Source: Demequina sp. NBRC 110056
GTDB lineage: Bacteria > Actinomycetota > Actinomycetes > Actinomycetales > Demequinaceae
DNA length: 64,000 bases
Reading direction: 5' to 3'
Assembly (NCBI RefSeq): GCF_002090155.1
Contig: NZ_BBRM01000002.1
Coordinates: 186,001-250,000 of the forward strand
Shown: positions 1-8,106 of the stretch, one piece after another
Position numbering within the stretch: the stretch's first letter is position 1
How the letters are laid out: each line of letters starts with the position of its first letter
The notes under the pieces: generated by a model
What the model saw: the letters and a program-made list of their open reading frames with translations, nothing else
Told to the model about the DNA's origin: nothing
The model's database searches: none
Made by a program: the position numbers and the translations under genes

Positions 1-114
1 CTCATGGGCCCCTACGACTCGGAGGCCGAGGCCTCCCGGGCGCTCGAGAAGGCGCAGGAGCGCACCGAGGCGTGGGACGACGACGACGCCGAGTGGCGGG
101 GAGACAAGGGCTGA
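1..114 (+). CDS. Partial small protein, C-terminal end (SPOR-like family, tentative)
   Basis: The frame is open from the first base and ends at a TGA at 112-114, giving 37 residues of an acidic C-terminus. It contains the stretch MGPYDSEAEASRALEKAQER followed by an acidic, Trp-containing tail (WDDDDAEW). The pattern 'GPY-x-T/S-x-x-EA' with an Ala/Arg-rich helix is typical of the tiny SPOR-domain-like proteins of actinobacteria, which are only about 60-80 residues long, so perhaps half of the protein is visible. The family call rests on memory of that motif. The start and promoter lie outside the window. A copy of the dispersed CGCATCGGC motif begins 11 bases after the stop. Confidence 0.5.
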   Translation, partial: LMGPYDSEAEASRALEKAQERTEAWDDDDAEWRGDKG

Positions 115-124
115 GCCCAGCCCG

Positions 125-133
125 CGCATCGGC
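125..133 (+). repeat. Dispersed CGCATCGGC core motif (first of 12 non-coding copies)
   Basis: A 9-base core, CGCATCGGC, usually extended to about AGCnCGCGCATCGGCCCT, recurs between genes. Plus-strand copies start at 125, 17866, 42807, 49770, 60649, 60864 and 60987. Minus-strand copies start at 1141, 42075, 49094 (over the RDD stop / HAD start), 50551 and 61061. Eight of the twelve follow a stop codon in the sense direction: the partial gene at 1, nadE, the double TetR, the pentapeptide protein, HAD, lipA, the gene at 60302, and pepA. A near match (AGCATCGGC) follows the M28 peptidase at 44609. I counted 18 further exact copies inside genes, where GCC-GAT-GCG (Ala-Asp-Ala) is ordinary codon use. 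Function unknown. Confidence 0.7.
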
Positions 134-188
134 CCTTCCGCCGAGATGACGAGGGGCCCACGATCATCACCATGGGCGACGTGGCGCC

Positions 189-206
189 GAGGGTGGGGCC
201 ACTCTC
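189..206 (-). terminator. Possible panB terminator hairpin
   Basis: An interrupted inverted repeat (GAGgGTGG / CCACtCTC) lies 22 bases beyond the panB stop. A second short stem (CTCGCC / GGCGAG) sits between it and panB. There is no clear T-run, as is common in high-GC actinobacteria. The 115-227 gap holds this hairpin and the CGCATCGGC motif and nothing else I can identify. Confidence 0.35.
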
Positions 207-227
207 GCCTTCTCGGGCGAGCGGGTG

Positions 228-1028
228 CTACTCGTCGAAGGTGTGGTCCGCCGTGGGGAACGCGCCGCCCTTGACGGCCTCGACGTAGCCGGCCGCGCCG
301 GCGGCCATCTGCTCGCCCACCTGGGCGAACTGGTGCGAGAAGCTCGGGTGCCAGTCGCCCACGCCGAGCGCGTCGAGCCACACCAGCACCTGGCCGTCGG
401 TGCCCGAGCCGGCGCCGATGCCGATCGTGGGGATGTCGAGAGCCGCCGTCACCTTCTCGGCGACCGGAGCGATGACCATCTCGAGCACGACGGCGAAGGC
501 TCCGGCCTCCTGCAGCGCCAGGGCGTCGGCCAGCAGCTCGTCGTAGGCGCCGTGGCCGCGACCCTGGATGCGCCGCCCGCCGAGCGCGTTCTCGGACTGC
601 GGGGTGAATCCGAGGTGACCGCAGAAGGGGATGCCGGCATCCGTGACGGCCTTGACCTGACGAGCGATGCGCCGCCCGCCCTCGAACTTGATCGCCTGGG
701 CTCCGGATAGCTTCATCATCCGGATGGACGACTCGACGGCCTGCTCGGGCGAGACCTCGTACGTGCCGAACGGGAGGTCGGCGACGACGAACGAGTGCGG
801 CGCGCCCTTGGCGACGGCGCGCGCGAACGGGATCATCTCGTCGAGCGTGAGCGGCACGGTCGAGTCGTAGCCGAGCACGTTGTCGCCCAGCGAGTCGCCC
901 ACGAGGAGCATGTCCACGCCGGCGGCGTCGAAGGCCCGAGCGGTGGGGTAGTCGTAGGCCGTGAGCATGGTGATCTTCTCGCCACGCGCCTTCATGTCCT
1001 TGAAGTGGTGGATGCGAACCGTCTTCAT
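228..1028 (-). CDS. panB: 3-methyl-2-oxobutanoate hydroxymethyltransferase
   Basis: First committed step of pantothenate synthesis: it transfers a hydroxymethyl group from 5,10-methylenetetrahydrofolate to 2-oxoisovalerate, giving ketopantoate. It is a cytosolic TIM-barrel enzyme. Family signatures visible are KITMLTAYDYPTARAFDAAG, the metal/substrate region LLVGDSLGDNVLGYDSTVPL, the ADLPFGTYE segment and IPTIGIGAGSGTDGQVLVWLD. At 266 aa it is full length. I chose the ATG at 1028 (MKTVRIHHFKDMKARGEK), preceded by a GGAG, rather than an upstream in-frame start at 1109, because that extension would translate the 24-bp palindrome. It lies downstream of nadE on the same strand, about 130 bases away, so the two may or may not be cotranscribed. 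Confidence 0.95.
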   Translation of the reverse strand: MKTVRIHHFKDMKARGEKITMLTAYDYPTARAFDAAGVDMLLVGDSLGDNVLGYDSTVPLTLDEMIPFARAVAKGAPHSFVVADLPFGTYEVSPEQAVESSIRMMKLSGAQAIKFEGGRRIARQVKAVTDAGIPFCGHLGFTPQSENALGGRRIQGRGHGAYDELLADALALQEAGAFAVVLEMVIAPVAEKVTAALDIPTIGIGAGSGTDGQVLVWLDALGVGDWHPSFSHQFAQVGEQMAAGAAGYVEAVKGGAFPTADHTFDE

Positions 1029-1066
1029 GGGCTCCACTCTAGGCGGGCCCCGCCACCCGGCCTCCC

Positions 1067-1090
1067 CGCGAAAGTGGGCCCACTTTCGCG
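1067..1090. repeat. 24-bp perfect palindrome in the nadE-panB gap
   Basis: The bases 1067-1090 read identically on both strands, with half-site CGCGAAAGTGGG. A half-copy (GAAAGTGGGCCC) follows at about 1110-1121. The element lies between the nadE stop and the panB start. It could act as a terminator hairpin or a protein-binding site, but a palindrome without a loop favours DNA binding or cruciform formation over a classical terminator. Confidence 0.6.
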
Positions 1091-1157
1091 TTTCTTGCGC
1101 CTCCGTCATGAAAGTGGGCCCCTTCTCGTGCCTGGGAGGGGCCGATGCGCGCGCTGG

Positions 1158-2801
1158 CTACGCGTTCTCTCGCCACCTGCTGGTGACGGGCAGGCGGCGG
1201 TCGCGCCCGAACGCGAGGGCCGTCACCTTGGGGCCGAGCGGGTACTGGCGACGCTTCCACTCGGCGCGGTCGACGAGCCGCAGCACCGTGTCGACCACCT
1301 CGGCGTCGAAGCCGCGCGCGAGCAGCTCCTCGCGGCCCTCGGCGTGCTCGACGTACGCATCGAGCACCTCGTCGAGCAGCTCGTACGGGGGCAGCGAGTC
1401 CTGATCGGTCTGCCCGGGTCGCAGCTCCGCGCTGGGGGCCTTCTCGATCGAGCTCACGGGGATCGGCGGCACCTCGCCGCGCGCCTCGGCGTACGCGTTG
1501 CGCCACCGCGCGAGCTCCCAGACCCGAGACTTGTCGACGTCCTTGAGGGGGGCGAATCCGCCGATCGAGCCCGCGTCGTAGATGGTCGCGTAGCCGGTGG
1601 CGAGCTCCGACTTGTTGCCGGGGGCGATGACCAGGTGCCCTTCGCGGTTCGACAGCCCCATGAGGATGACGCCCCGCACGCGCGCCTGGAGGTTCTCCTC
1701 GGCGACGCCGTCGAGCGCGAGCTGATCCTGGAAGGCGTCCACCATGCGCGCGATGGGCTCGACGCGGTAGTCGGCGCCGATCCGCTTGGCGAGGTCGGCG
1801 GCGTCGTCCTTCGAGTGCTCGGAGGAGTGGACGGACGGCATCGAGACGCCGACGACGTTCTCGCCGCCGATGGCGTCCGCGGCGATCGCCGCCGTGAGCG
1901 CCGAGTCGATGCCGCCCGACAGGCCGAGCACGACGGAGGAGAAGCGATTCTTCACGACGTAGTCGCGCAGGCCGGTCACGCACGCCCAGTAGACCTGCTC
2001 GTCGTCGCCCGCGGCTTCTGCGATGTCCGACGGCTCGGCGGTGTCGACGACCTCGGGGACGTCCCACACCATGAGCGCGTCGGTGAATCCCGGAGCCGAG
2101 GCGAGAAGGCGACCGTCCGCGCCGACGATGAAGCTGTGGCCGTCGAAGACCAGGTCGTCCTGTCCGCCCCACATGTTGACGTAGGCGACCGGTGCGCCCA
2201 CCTCCGCGGCGCGGCGCTGCGCGAGCTCGGTGCGGACGTGCCCCTTGCCCTCCTCGAACGGCGATCCGTTGAGGACGGCGAGCAGCTCGATGTCGGCATC
2301 GTCCATCGCCGCGACCGGCCCGCCGTCCTGCCAGATGTCCTCGCAGATGACGACGCCCACGCGCCGGCCGCGCACCTCGAGCACGCAGCGGTCCTCGCCC
2401 GACGCGAAGATGCGGTGCTCGTCGAAGACGCCGTAGTTGGGGAGGTGATGCTTGTTGTAGCGGGCCTCGACGCGGCCGCCACGGATCACCACGGCCTGGT
2501 TGAACGGCCGGCCGGCGCGGCTCACGCCCAGGGTGCCGAGGATCACGACGAGATCGCCGAGTCCCTCTGCGGCGAGATCGTCCGCGATGCGGGTGACCGA
2601 GGCCTCCGCCGCCCGCTGGAAGCTCTCGCGCAGCGCCAGGTCCTCGATGGGGTAGCCGGTGGTGGTCATCTCGGGGAACACCACGACGTGCGCGCCGAGC
2701 GCCGCGGCCGCGCGGCTGCGGTCCATGATGAGCGCCGCGTTACCAGCGATGTCACCCACGCACGTGTTGATCTGGGCGAGGGCGAGGCGCAGGTCGGGCA
2801 T
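1158..2801 (-). CDS. nadE: Glutamine-dependent NAD+ synthetase
   Basis: Amidates nicotinate adenine dinucleotide to NAD+, using glutamine as the ammonia donor. The 547-residue protein has the usual two-domain form. An N-terminal nitrilase-type glutaminase covers about residues 1-255, with the catalytic triad visible as Glu44 in VVFPEMTTTGYP, a Lys in NKHHLPNYGVFDE and the nucleophile Cys in VGVVICEDIWQDGG. A C-terminal synthetase domain follows, with the ATP PP-loop LGLSGGIDSALTAAIAADA and the GNKSELATGYATIYDAGSIG segment. The ATG at 2801 starts directly at the conserved LRLALAQIN strand. It is divergent from glnA2, with only about 70 bases between the starts. A CGCATCGGC motif follows the stop at 9 bases. 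Confidence 0.96.
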   Translation of the reverse strand: MPDLRLALAQINTCVGDIAGNAALIMDRSRAAAALGAHVVVFPEMTTTGYPIEDLALRESFQRAAEASVTRIADDLAAEGLGDLVVILGTLGVSRAGRPFNQAVVIRGGRVEARYNKHHLPNYGVFDEHRIFASGEDRCVLEVRGRRVGVVICEDIWQDGGPVAAMDDADIELLAVLNGSPFEEGKGHVRTELAQRRAAEVGAPVAYVNMWGGQDDLVFDGHSFIVGADGRLLASAPGFTDALMVWDVPEVVDTAEPSDIAEAAGDDEQVYWACVTGLRDYVVKNRFSSVVLGLSGGIDSALTAAIAADAIGGENVVGVSMPSVHSSEHSKDDAADLAKRIGADYRVEPIARMVDAFQDQLALDGVAEENLQARVRGVILMGLSNREGHLVIAPGNKSELATGYATIYDAGSIGGFAPLKDVDKSRVWELARWRNAYAEARGEVPPIPVSSIEKAPSAELRPGQTDQDSLPPYELLDEVLDAYVEHAEGREELLARGFDAEVVDTVLRLVDRAEWKRRQYPLGPKVTALAFGRDRRLPVTSRWRENA

Positions 2802-2874
2802 GCCGTCAGCGTAGTCGGCGCGCCAGGGCCGGTCACGTTACCCGCATGGCACACAGTTGCGGCAGGATGGGCTC

Positions 2875-4209
2875 ATGGACAAGCAGCAGGAATACGTGCT
2901 CCGCAGCGTCGAGGAGCGTGACATCCGTTTCATCCGCCTGTGGTTCACGGACGTGCTGGGCGTGCTCAAGTCGGTCGCCATCGCGCCCGCGGAGCTCGAG
3001 AACGCGTTCGCGGAGGGCATCGGCTTCGACGGCTCGGCCGTCGAGGGCCTGACGCGTGTGTCCGAGGCGGACATGCTCGCCGAGCCTGACCCGTCGACCT
3101 TCCAGATCCTGCCGTGGCGCGGCGCGAGCCAGGGCGTGGCGCGCATGTTCTGCGACATCTCGACGCCGGACGGCGAGCCCGCGCTGTCCGACCCGCGTCA
3201 GGTGCTCAAGCGCAACCTCGACCGCGCGTCCGAGCAGGGCTTCACGTTCTACACGCACCCCGAGATCGAGTTCTACCTTCTCGAGAAGCCCGAGGCCGGC
3301 AAGCTGCCGAAGCCCGTCGACCAGGCGGGGTACTTCGACAACGTGCCGCGCGGCACGGCGCACAACTTCCGCCGCGAGGCGATCACGATGCTCGAGTCCA
3401 TGGGCATCTCCGTCGAGTTCAGCCACCACGAGGCGGGCCCCGGCCAGAACGAGATCGACCTGCGGTACGCCGACGCGCTGACGACAGCGGACAACATCAT
3501 GACGTTCCGCACCGTCATCAAGGAGGTGGCGCTCGAGCAGGGCGTCTTCGCCTCCTTCATGCCCAAGCCGCTCGTCAACGGGCCGGGCTCGGGCATGCAC
3601 ACCCACATGAGCCTGTTCGAGGGCGACCGCAACGCGTTCTACGAGGCAGGTGCCGATCACAACCTGTCGCCCGTCGCGCGGCAGTTCATCGCCGGGCTGC
3701 TCAAGTACGCGCCGGAGATCACCGCGATCACCAACCAGTACGTCAACTCGTACAAGCGCCTGTGGGGCGGCGCCGAGGCTCCGTCGTTCGTGTGCTGGGG
3801 GTCCAACAACCGCTCGGCGTTGGTGCGCATCCCCATCCACAAGCCGGGCAAGGGCCAGTCGACGCGCGTCGAGTACCGGGCGATGGACTCGGCGGCGAAC
3901 CCGTACCTCGCGTTCTCCGTGCTGCTCGCCGCAGGCATGAAGGGCATCGAGGAGAGCCTCGAGCTGCCCGAGGGCGCCGAGGACGACGTGTGGGAGCTCA
4001 GCCCCGCCGAGCGCCGCGCGATGGGCTACGAGCCGCTGCCGGCGTCGCTGTCGCAGGCGATCGAGGTGATGGAGCGCTCCGAGCTCGTGGCCGACACTCT
4101 CGGCGAGCGCGTCTTCAACTTCGTGCTCCGCAACAAGCGTGCCGAGTGGGAGGCGTACCGCGCCCAGGTGACGCCGTTCGAGCTCGAGCAGTACCTGCCT
4201 GTCCTCTAG
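2875..4209 (+). CDS. glnA2: Glutamine synthetase-like protein GlnA2
   Basis: Glutamine synthetase fold, 444 residues, the shorter form that accompanies glnE in actinobacteria. Start chosen at ATG 2875 (MDKQQEYVLRSVEERDIRF); a longer TTG start at 2857 lacks support. Visible signatures are the beta-grasp segment FTDVLGVLKSV, GIGFDGSAVEG, the Glu/ammonia region YTHPEIEFYLLE, the ATP region NGPGSGMHTHMSLFEG and RIPIHKPGKGQSTRVEYRAMD. Where type-I enzymes carry the adenylylated Tyr in a DLYxLPPEE context, this protein has Trp373 (DDVWELSPAE), so it should not be regulated by adenylylation. glnE starts 5 bases after the stop, so the pair is an operon. In mycobacteria and Streptomyces GlnA2-type proteins are not the main ammonia-assimilating enzyme; the substrate here is open. 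Confidence 0.93.
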   Translation: MDKQQEYVLRSVEERDIRFIRLWFTDVLGVLKSVAIAPAELENAFAEGIGFDGSAVEGLTRVSEADMLAEPDPSTFQILPWRGASQGVARMFCDISTPDGEPALSDPRQVLKRNLDRASEQGFTFYTHPEIEFYLLEKPEAGKLPKPVDQAGYFDNVPRGTAHNFRREAITMLESMGISVEFSHHEAGPGQNEIDLRYADALTTADNIMTFRTVIKEVALEQGVFASFMPKPLVNGPGSGMHTHMSLFEGDRNAFYEAGADHNLSPVARQFIAGLLKYAPEITAITNQYVNSYKRLWGGAEAPSFVCWGSNNRSALVRIPIHKPGKGQSTRVEYRAMDSAANPYLAFSVLLAAGMKGIEESLELPEGAEDDVWELSPAERRAMGYEPLPASLSQAIEVMERSELVADTLGERVFNFVLRNKRAEWEAYRAQVTPFELEQYLPVL

Positions 4210-4214
4210 ACGTC

Positions 4215-7208
4215 GTGAGCCAGCGCGAGATCTCCTTCGCGACGCAGCTGCGACGCGCCGGAGTCGCCGACACCGCGCGCGCCGAGGCACTGCTGGGTCA
4301 CCTGCGCGACGTCACGGGCGCCTCGATGGAGGATCCCGCGACCGCGATGTCGTACCTCGCGGATCCCGACAGCGGGCTGCTCCAGCTGCTGCGCGTCGCG
4401 GAGGCCGCCCGCGACGCCGGGGTGCTCGACTCCCTGCTCGCGCTGCGTGACACCCGCGCGGGCGCGAAGCTCGGCGTGCTCCTCGGCGCCTCGATCGCGC
4501 TGGGCGACTTCCTCGTGCGTCATCCCGAGCACATCGCGGACTTCGCCGCCTGGCCCGAGGCCGAGAGCTTCGCCGACGTCGACCAGCGCCGGGTGCTGCT
4601 CGAGGCGGTGGGTGCGGACCCCGCCTCCGCGGCGCCGGTGGCGACGGTCGAGGGCGACGCGGTCGCGGCCATGCGCGTCGCGTACCGCCGCCAGCTGATG
4701 CGCATCGCGGCGGACGACCTGTTCTCCGCACAGCCACCCGCGATGCTCCCCGAGGTCGCCGCGGCGCTCGCCGACCTCGCGGGCGCTGCGCTCGAGGCGG
4801 GCCTCGCCATCGCGCGAGCGGACGAGCCCGACCATGCCCTGACGCGGCTCGCGATCATCGGCATGGGCAAGTGCGGCGGCCGGGAGCTCAACTATGTCTC
4901 GGACGTCGACGTGATCTTCGCCGCGGAGCCCGCGGAGGGGGCCGACGAGACGCGCGCCTTGAAGGTCGCCACGAAGCTGGCCAACGCCGCGGCGCGCGCG
5001 TGCGACCGAGCCGGGGCCGAGCCCGCGCTGTGGGAGGTGGACGCGAACCTGCGCCCCGAAGGCAAGGACGGCGCGCTCGTGCGAGGCGTCGCGTCCCACC
5101 GCGCGTACTACGAGCGGTGGGCGGAGACGTGGGAGTTCCAAGCCCTGCTCAAGGCCAGACCCATCGCCGGAGACCCCGAGGTGGGCGAGGCGTACGTCGA
5201 GGCGATGAGCCCGCTCGTGTGGAAGGCGGTCGAGCGCGAGGGGTTCGTCCAGAGCGCCCAGGCGATGCGCAAGCGCGTCGAGGAGCACGTGCCTGCGAAG
5301 GAGGCCGACCGCCAGATCAAGCTGGGACCCGGTGGGCTGCGGGACGTGGAGTTCACGGTGCAGCTGCTCCAGCTGGTGCACGGACGTCACGACGAGAGCC
5401 TGCGCTCGCGCACGACGCTCGAGGCGCTCGCTGCGCTCCGTCGCGGCGGCTACGTCGGGCGGCCGGACGCGGCGAAGATGGACCGCTCGTACCGCCAGCT
5501 CCGCGTGTGGGAGCACCGGCTTCAGCTGCGCAAGCTGCAGCGCACGCACCTCATGCCCGAGGACGAGGACGCCAAGCGCGTCCTGGCCCGCGCATCGGGA
5601 TTCGCGACCGTCGAGTACATGGACGAGGTCTGGCAGGACACTCGCCGCGACGTGCGCACCATGCACCTCGACATGTTCTACCGACCCATCCTGCCGGTGG
5701 TCGCGTCGCTCAGCGCTGACGAGGCGAGCCTCGACGACGCGGCGGCGCGCGATCGGCTGTCGGCCGTGGGCTTCGACGACCCGCAGGCGGCGCTGCGGCA
5801 CATCGTGGCGCTCACGGAGGGCGTGTCCCGGCGCGCATCGATCCAACGGCAGCTGATGCCGGCGATGATCGGGTGGTTCGCCCAGGGCGCCGACCCCGAT
5901 GCCGGTCTCCTCGCGTTCCGTAAGCTGTCGGAGCAACTGAAGGATGCCCAGTGGTACCTGAAGATGTTGCGCGACACGGGCACCGCCGCGGAGAGCCTGG
6001 CTCGCCTGCTGTCGACCTCGGTCTACGTCACGGAGGCGCTGCTCAGGTCGGCCGAGGACGTCACGTGGCTCGGCGACCCGGCCGCCCTCGCGCCGCGGCC
6101 CCCCGAGCGTCTCGAGCGCGAGGCCGATGCGATCCTCACCCGCTCCGACGACGCCGACCAGTGCATCACGGCCTTGCGTGGACTGCGGCGTCGCGAGCTC
6201 GCACGGTCGGCTGCGGCGGACGTGCTGGGACTCATCGACTCCGTCCAAGCCGCGGGCTCGGTGACGAACGCCGCGGACGTGCTGATCGCCGGCGCCCTGC
6301 GCATCGCGCGCGTCGTGGTCGCGCGGGCCGAGGGGCTCGACGAGCTCCCGCTGTCGATGGCGATCATCGCGATGGGTCGCTACGGCGGCCAGGAGATGGG
6401 CTACACGTCGGACGCCGATGTGCAGTTCGTGTTCGATGGTGACGACCCGCGCGCCGCGACGCTCGCGGTCAAGGTCGCCCAGACCGTGCAGCGTCTGCTG
6501 AAGGCGCCGATGGCTCAGCCCGCGCTCGAGATCGACGCCGACCTGCGGCCCGAGGGACGCAACGGACCCCTGGCACGCTCGCTGGCGTCCACCACCGAGT
6601 ACTACGGCCGGTGGTCGGACCCGTGGGAGGCTCAGGCACTGCTGCGGGCGCGGCCCTGCGCGGGCGATCCGGAGCTCATCGAGCGGTTCACGGCGATGAT
6701 CGACGCCGTGCGCTACCCGACCGAGCTGCCGGCGAGCGCGCTCAAGCAGATGCGCACGCTCAAGGCGCGCATGGAGTCCGAGCGCCTCCCGCGCGGCGTG
6801 GATCCGCAGCGCCACCTCAAGCTCGGACCTGGCGGGCTGTCGGACGTCGAATGGACGGTGCAGCTCCTGCAGCTCCAGCACGCGCATCGGCTCCCAGGGT
6901 TGCGGACCACCCGCACGCTCGACGCGTTGCGGGTCGCGACGGACGAGGGCCTCATCTCCTCGACCGACGCCGGTGAGCTCGAGGCCGCGTGGGTGCTGGC
7001 GACCGACCTGCGGGGCGCCTTGGCGCTGCGTGGCCGCTCGCGCACGCCGGACGTCCTGCCGGGCGACACCCGCGAGCTGCGCGTGCTCGCCGAGATCATG
7101 AACGTCCGCGACACGGGGGCCGAGCTCCTCGAGCGCCACGGGCGCGCGACGCGTCACGCTCGCGCCGTCACCGAGCGCGTGTTCTTCGGCTGGGAGGACG
7201 GAGCGTGA
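4215..7208 (+). CDS. glnE: Bifunctional glutamine synthetase adenylyltransferase / deadenylase
   Basis: Adds AMP to, and removes it from, the regulatory tyrosine of glutamine synthetase. The 997-residue protein shows both nucleotidyltransferase halves: IGMGKCGGRELNYVSDVDVI near residue 215 (deadenylylase) and IAMGRYGGQEMGYTSDADV near residue 717 (adenylylase). Each is followed by the matching LRPEGKDGALV / LRPEGRNGPLA and KLGPGGLRDVEFTVQLLQL / KLGPGGLSDVEWTVQLLQL segments. Start: GTG at 4215, 5 bases after glnA2; the open frame continues far upstream inside glnA2, but that part is only an overlapping frame. Its likely target is GlnA1 at 47062-48492, which keeps the tyrosine (Tyr404), not the adjacent GlnA2. 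The stop overlaps the next gene by GTGA. Confidence 0.96.
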   Translation: MSQREISFATQLRRAGVADTARAEALLGHLRDVTGASMEDPATAMSYLADPDSGLLQLLRVAEAARDAGVLDSLLALRDTRAGAKLGVLLGASIALGDFLVRHPEHIADFAAWPEAESFADVDQRRVLLEAVGADPASAAPVATVEGDAVAAMRVAYRRQLMRIAADDLFSAQPPAMLPEVAAALADLAGAALEAGLAIARADEPDHALTRLAIIGMGKCGGRELNYVSDVDVIFAAEPAEGADETRALKVATKLANAAARACDRAGAEPALWEVDANLRPEGKDGALVRGVASHRAYYERWAETWEFQALLKARPIAGDPEVGEAYVEAMSPLVWKAVEREGFVQSAQAMRKRVEEHVPAKEADRQIKLGPGGLRDVEFTVQLLQLVHGRHDESLRSRTTLEALAALRRGGYVGRPDAAKMDRSYRQLRVWEHRLQLRKLQRTHLMPEDEDAKRVLARASGFATVEYMDEVWQDTRRDVRTMHLDMFYRPILPVVASLSADEASLDDAAARDRLSAVGFDDPQAALRHIVALTEGVSRRASIQRQLMPAMIGWFAQGADPDAGLLAFRKLSEQLKDAQWYLKMLRDTGTAAESLARLLSTSVYVTEALLRSAEDVTWLGDPAALAPRPPERLEREADAILTRSDDADQCITALRGLRRRELARSAAADVLGLIDSVQAAGSVTNAADVLIAGALRIARVVVARAEGLDELPLSMAIIAMGRYGGQEMGYTSDADVQFVFDGDDPRAATLAVKVAQTVQRLLKAPMAQPALEIDADLRPEGRNGPLARSLASTTEYYGRWSDPWEAQALLRARPCAGDPELIERFTAMIDAVRYPTELPASALKQMRTLKARMESERLPRGVDPQRHLKLGPGGLSDVEWTVQLLQLQHAHRLPGLRTTRTLDALRVATDEGLISSTDAGELEAAWVLATDLRGALALRGRSRTPDVLPGDTRELRVLAEIMNVRDTGAELLERHGRATRHARAVTERVFFGWEDGA

Positions 7209-8080
7209 GAGGGCTCAGAACCCTCCTGTCAGCGCTGTGCATCCTGGCGGGAACCCTGCTGATCGCGGGCTGGGCCGTGAGCTCCGTCGTGGTGCGCGCC
7301 GTGGAGGACGGCACCGCGTTGCGGGGTATCACCGAGCACGCGATGGACTCGGCCGCGGTTCGAAGCGAGGTCGCAGCACAGGTCACCGCCCAGGTGCTCG
7401 ACGCGCTCGCCGACGCCGGCATCACCGTCGGCGGCACCCTCATCGAGCAGGCGGTCGAGGGCGCACTCGACTCCGCCGTCGCGTCCCCGGCGTTCCGCGA
7501 CGCGGTGCTCGACGAGGCGGATGCCGCGCACGCGCAGTTCGCGGACGCGCTCGCCGACCCGGCGCGCGAGTCGGCCCCGTTGGTGCTCGACGTGGACGTG
7601 TCGGGGGCGGTCAACGCGCGCATCGATGACATCCCGGCCGTGGGCGGGGCCATCCCGGATGTCGACGTGCCCCTGGTGGGCATCGAGGTGATGGACGCCG
7701 CGACCTTCGACTCCGCGCGAGAGGGGTACGCCAGGGTCGCCTGGGTCGCCGCCTGGGGCCTCTGGGTAGGGCTCGGCCTGCTCGCCCTCGGCATCGTCGT
7801 GTCCCACCGCCGCAGGTGGTTCGTCGCGAAGGTGCTCGTGCTGCTCGGCGTGATCTGCCTCGCCGTCGGCGCGGCGATCGCGCTGCTCGGACCCGAGACG
7901 GTCGCGACGCTGGTGCCCGGGGGCCGCGACGGCGCGCTCGGTTCCCTCTGGCACGACGTGCTGGCCGACGAGGCAGCGCCCGTGGTGATGGAACGCTCGT
8001 TCTGGATCGCCGGAGCCGCCCTCGTGGGCGCCGCGATCGCGGGGCTCGTCGCCTCGATGGCTGGCGGACGTCGCCGCTAG
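7205..8080 (+). CDS. Membrane protein of unknown function, paralogue A
   Basis: Starts with a GTG overlapping the glnE stop (GTGA). The 291 residues show an N-terminal membrane segment (LLSALCILAGTLLIAGWAVS), a soluble region of about 170 residues outside or between membranes, then three hydrophobic segments near residues 180-200, 210-230 and 260-282. Landmarks are VNARIDDIPAVGGAIPDVDV, IEVMDAATFDSAREGY and a LVPGG motif before the last helix. The next gene has the same plan, with VNGRIDEVPVVGPLIPDIDL, VEVIDAATFEDVRTGY and FMPGG, so the two are tandem duplicates. I do not recognise a functional family; the large loop suggests an extracytoplasmic domain. Confidence 0.75.
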   Translation: MRGLRTLLSALCILAGTLLIAGWAVSSVVVRAVEDGTALRGITEHAMDSAAVRSEVAAQVTAQVLDALADAGITVGGTLIEQAVEGALDSAVASPAFRDAVLDEADAAHAQFADALADPARESAPLVLDVDVSGAVNARIDDIPAVGGAIPDVDVPLVGIEVMDAATFDSAREGYARVAWVAAWGLWVGLGLLALGIVVSHRRRWFVAKVLVLLGVICLAVGAAIALLGPETVATLVPGGRDGALGSLWHDVLADEAAPVVMERSFWIAGAALVGAAIAGLVASMAGGRRR

Positions 8081-8106
8081 TCTGACCCCAACGAGAGGGA
8101 GGGTCC

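Noticed and set aside
2857..2874. Longer glnA2 from TTG 2857
   Set aside because: The ATG at 2875 matches the conserved MDKQQE start and the added residues are not seen in the family.
3114..4214. N-terminal extension of glnE through glnA2
   Set aside because: The frame is open by chance inside glnA2; GlnE similarity starts only at the GTG at 4215, and glnA2 is clearly a separate gene.
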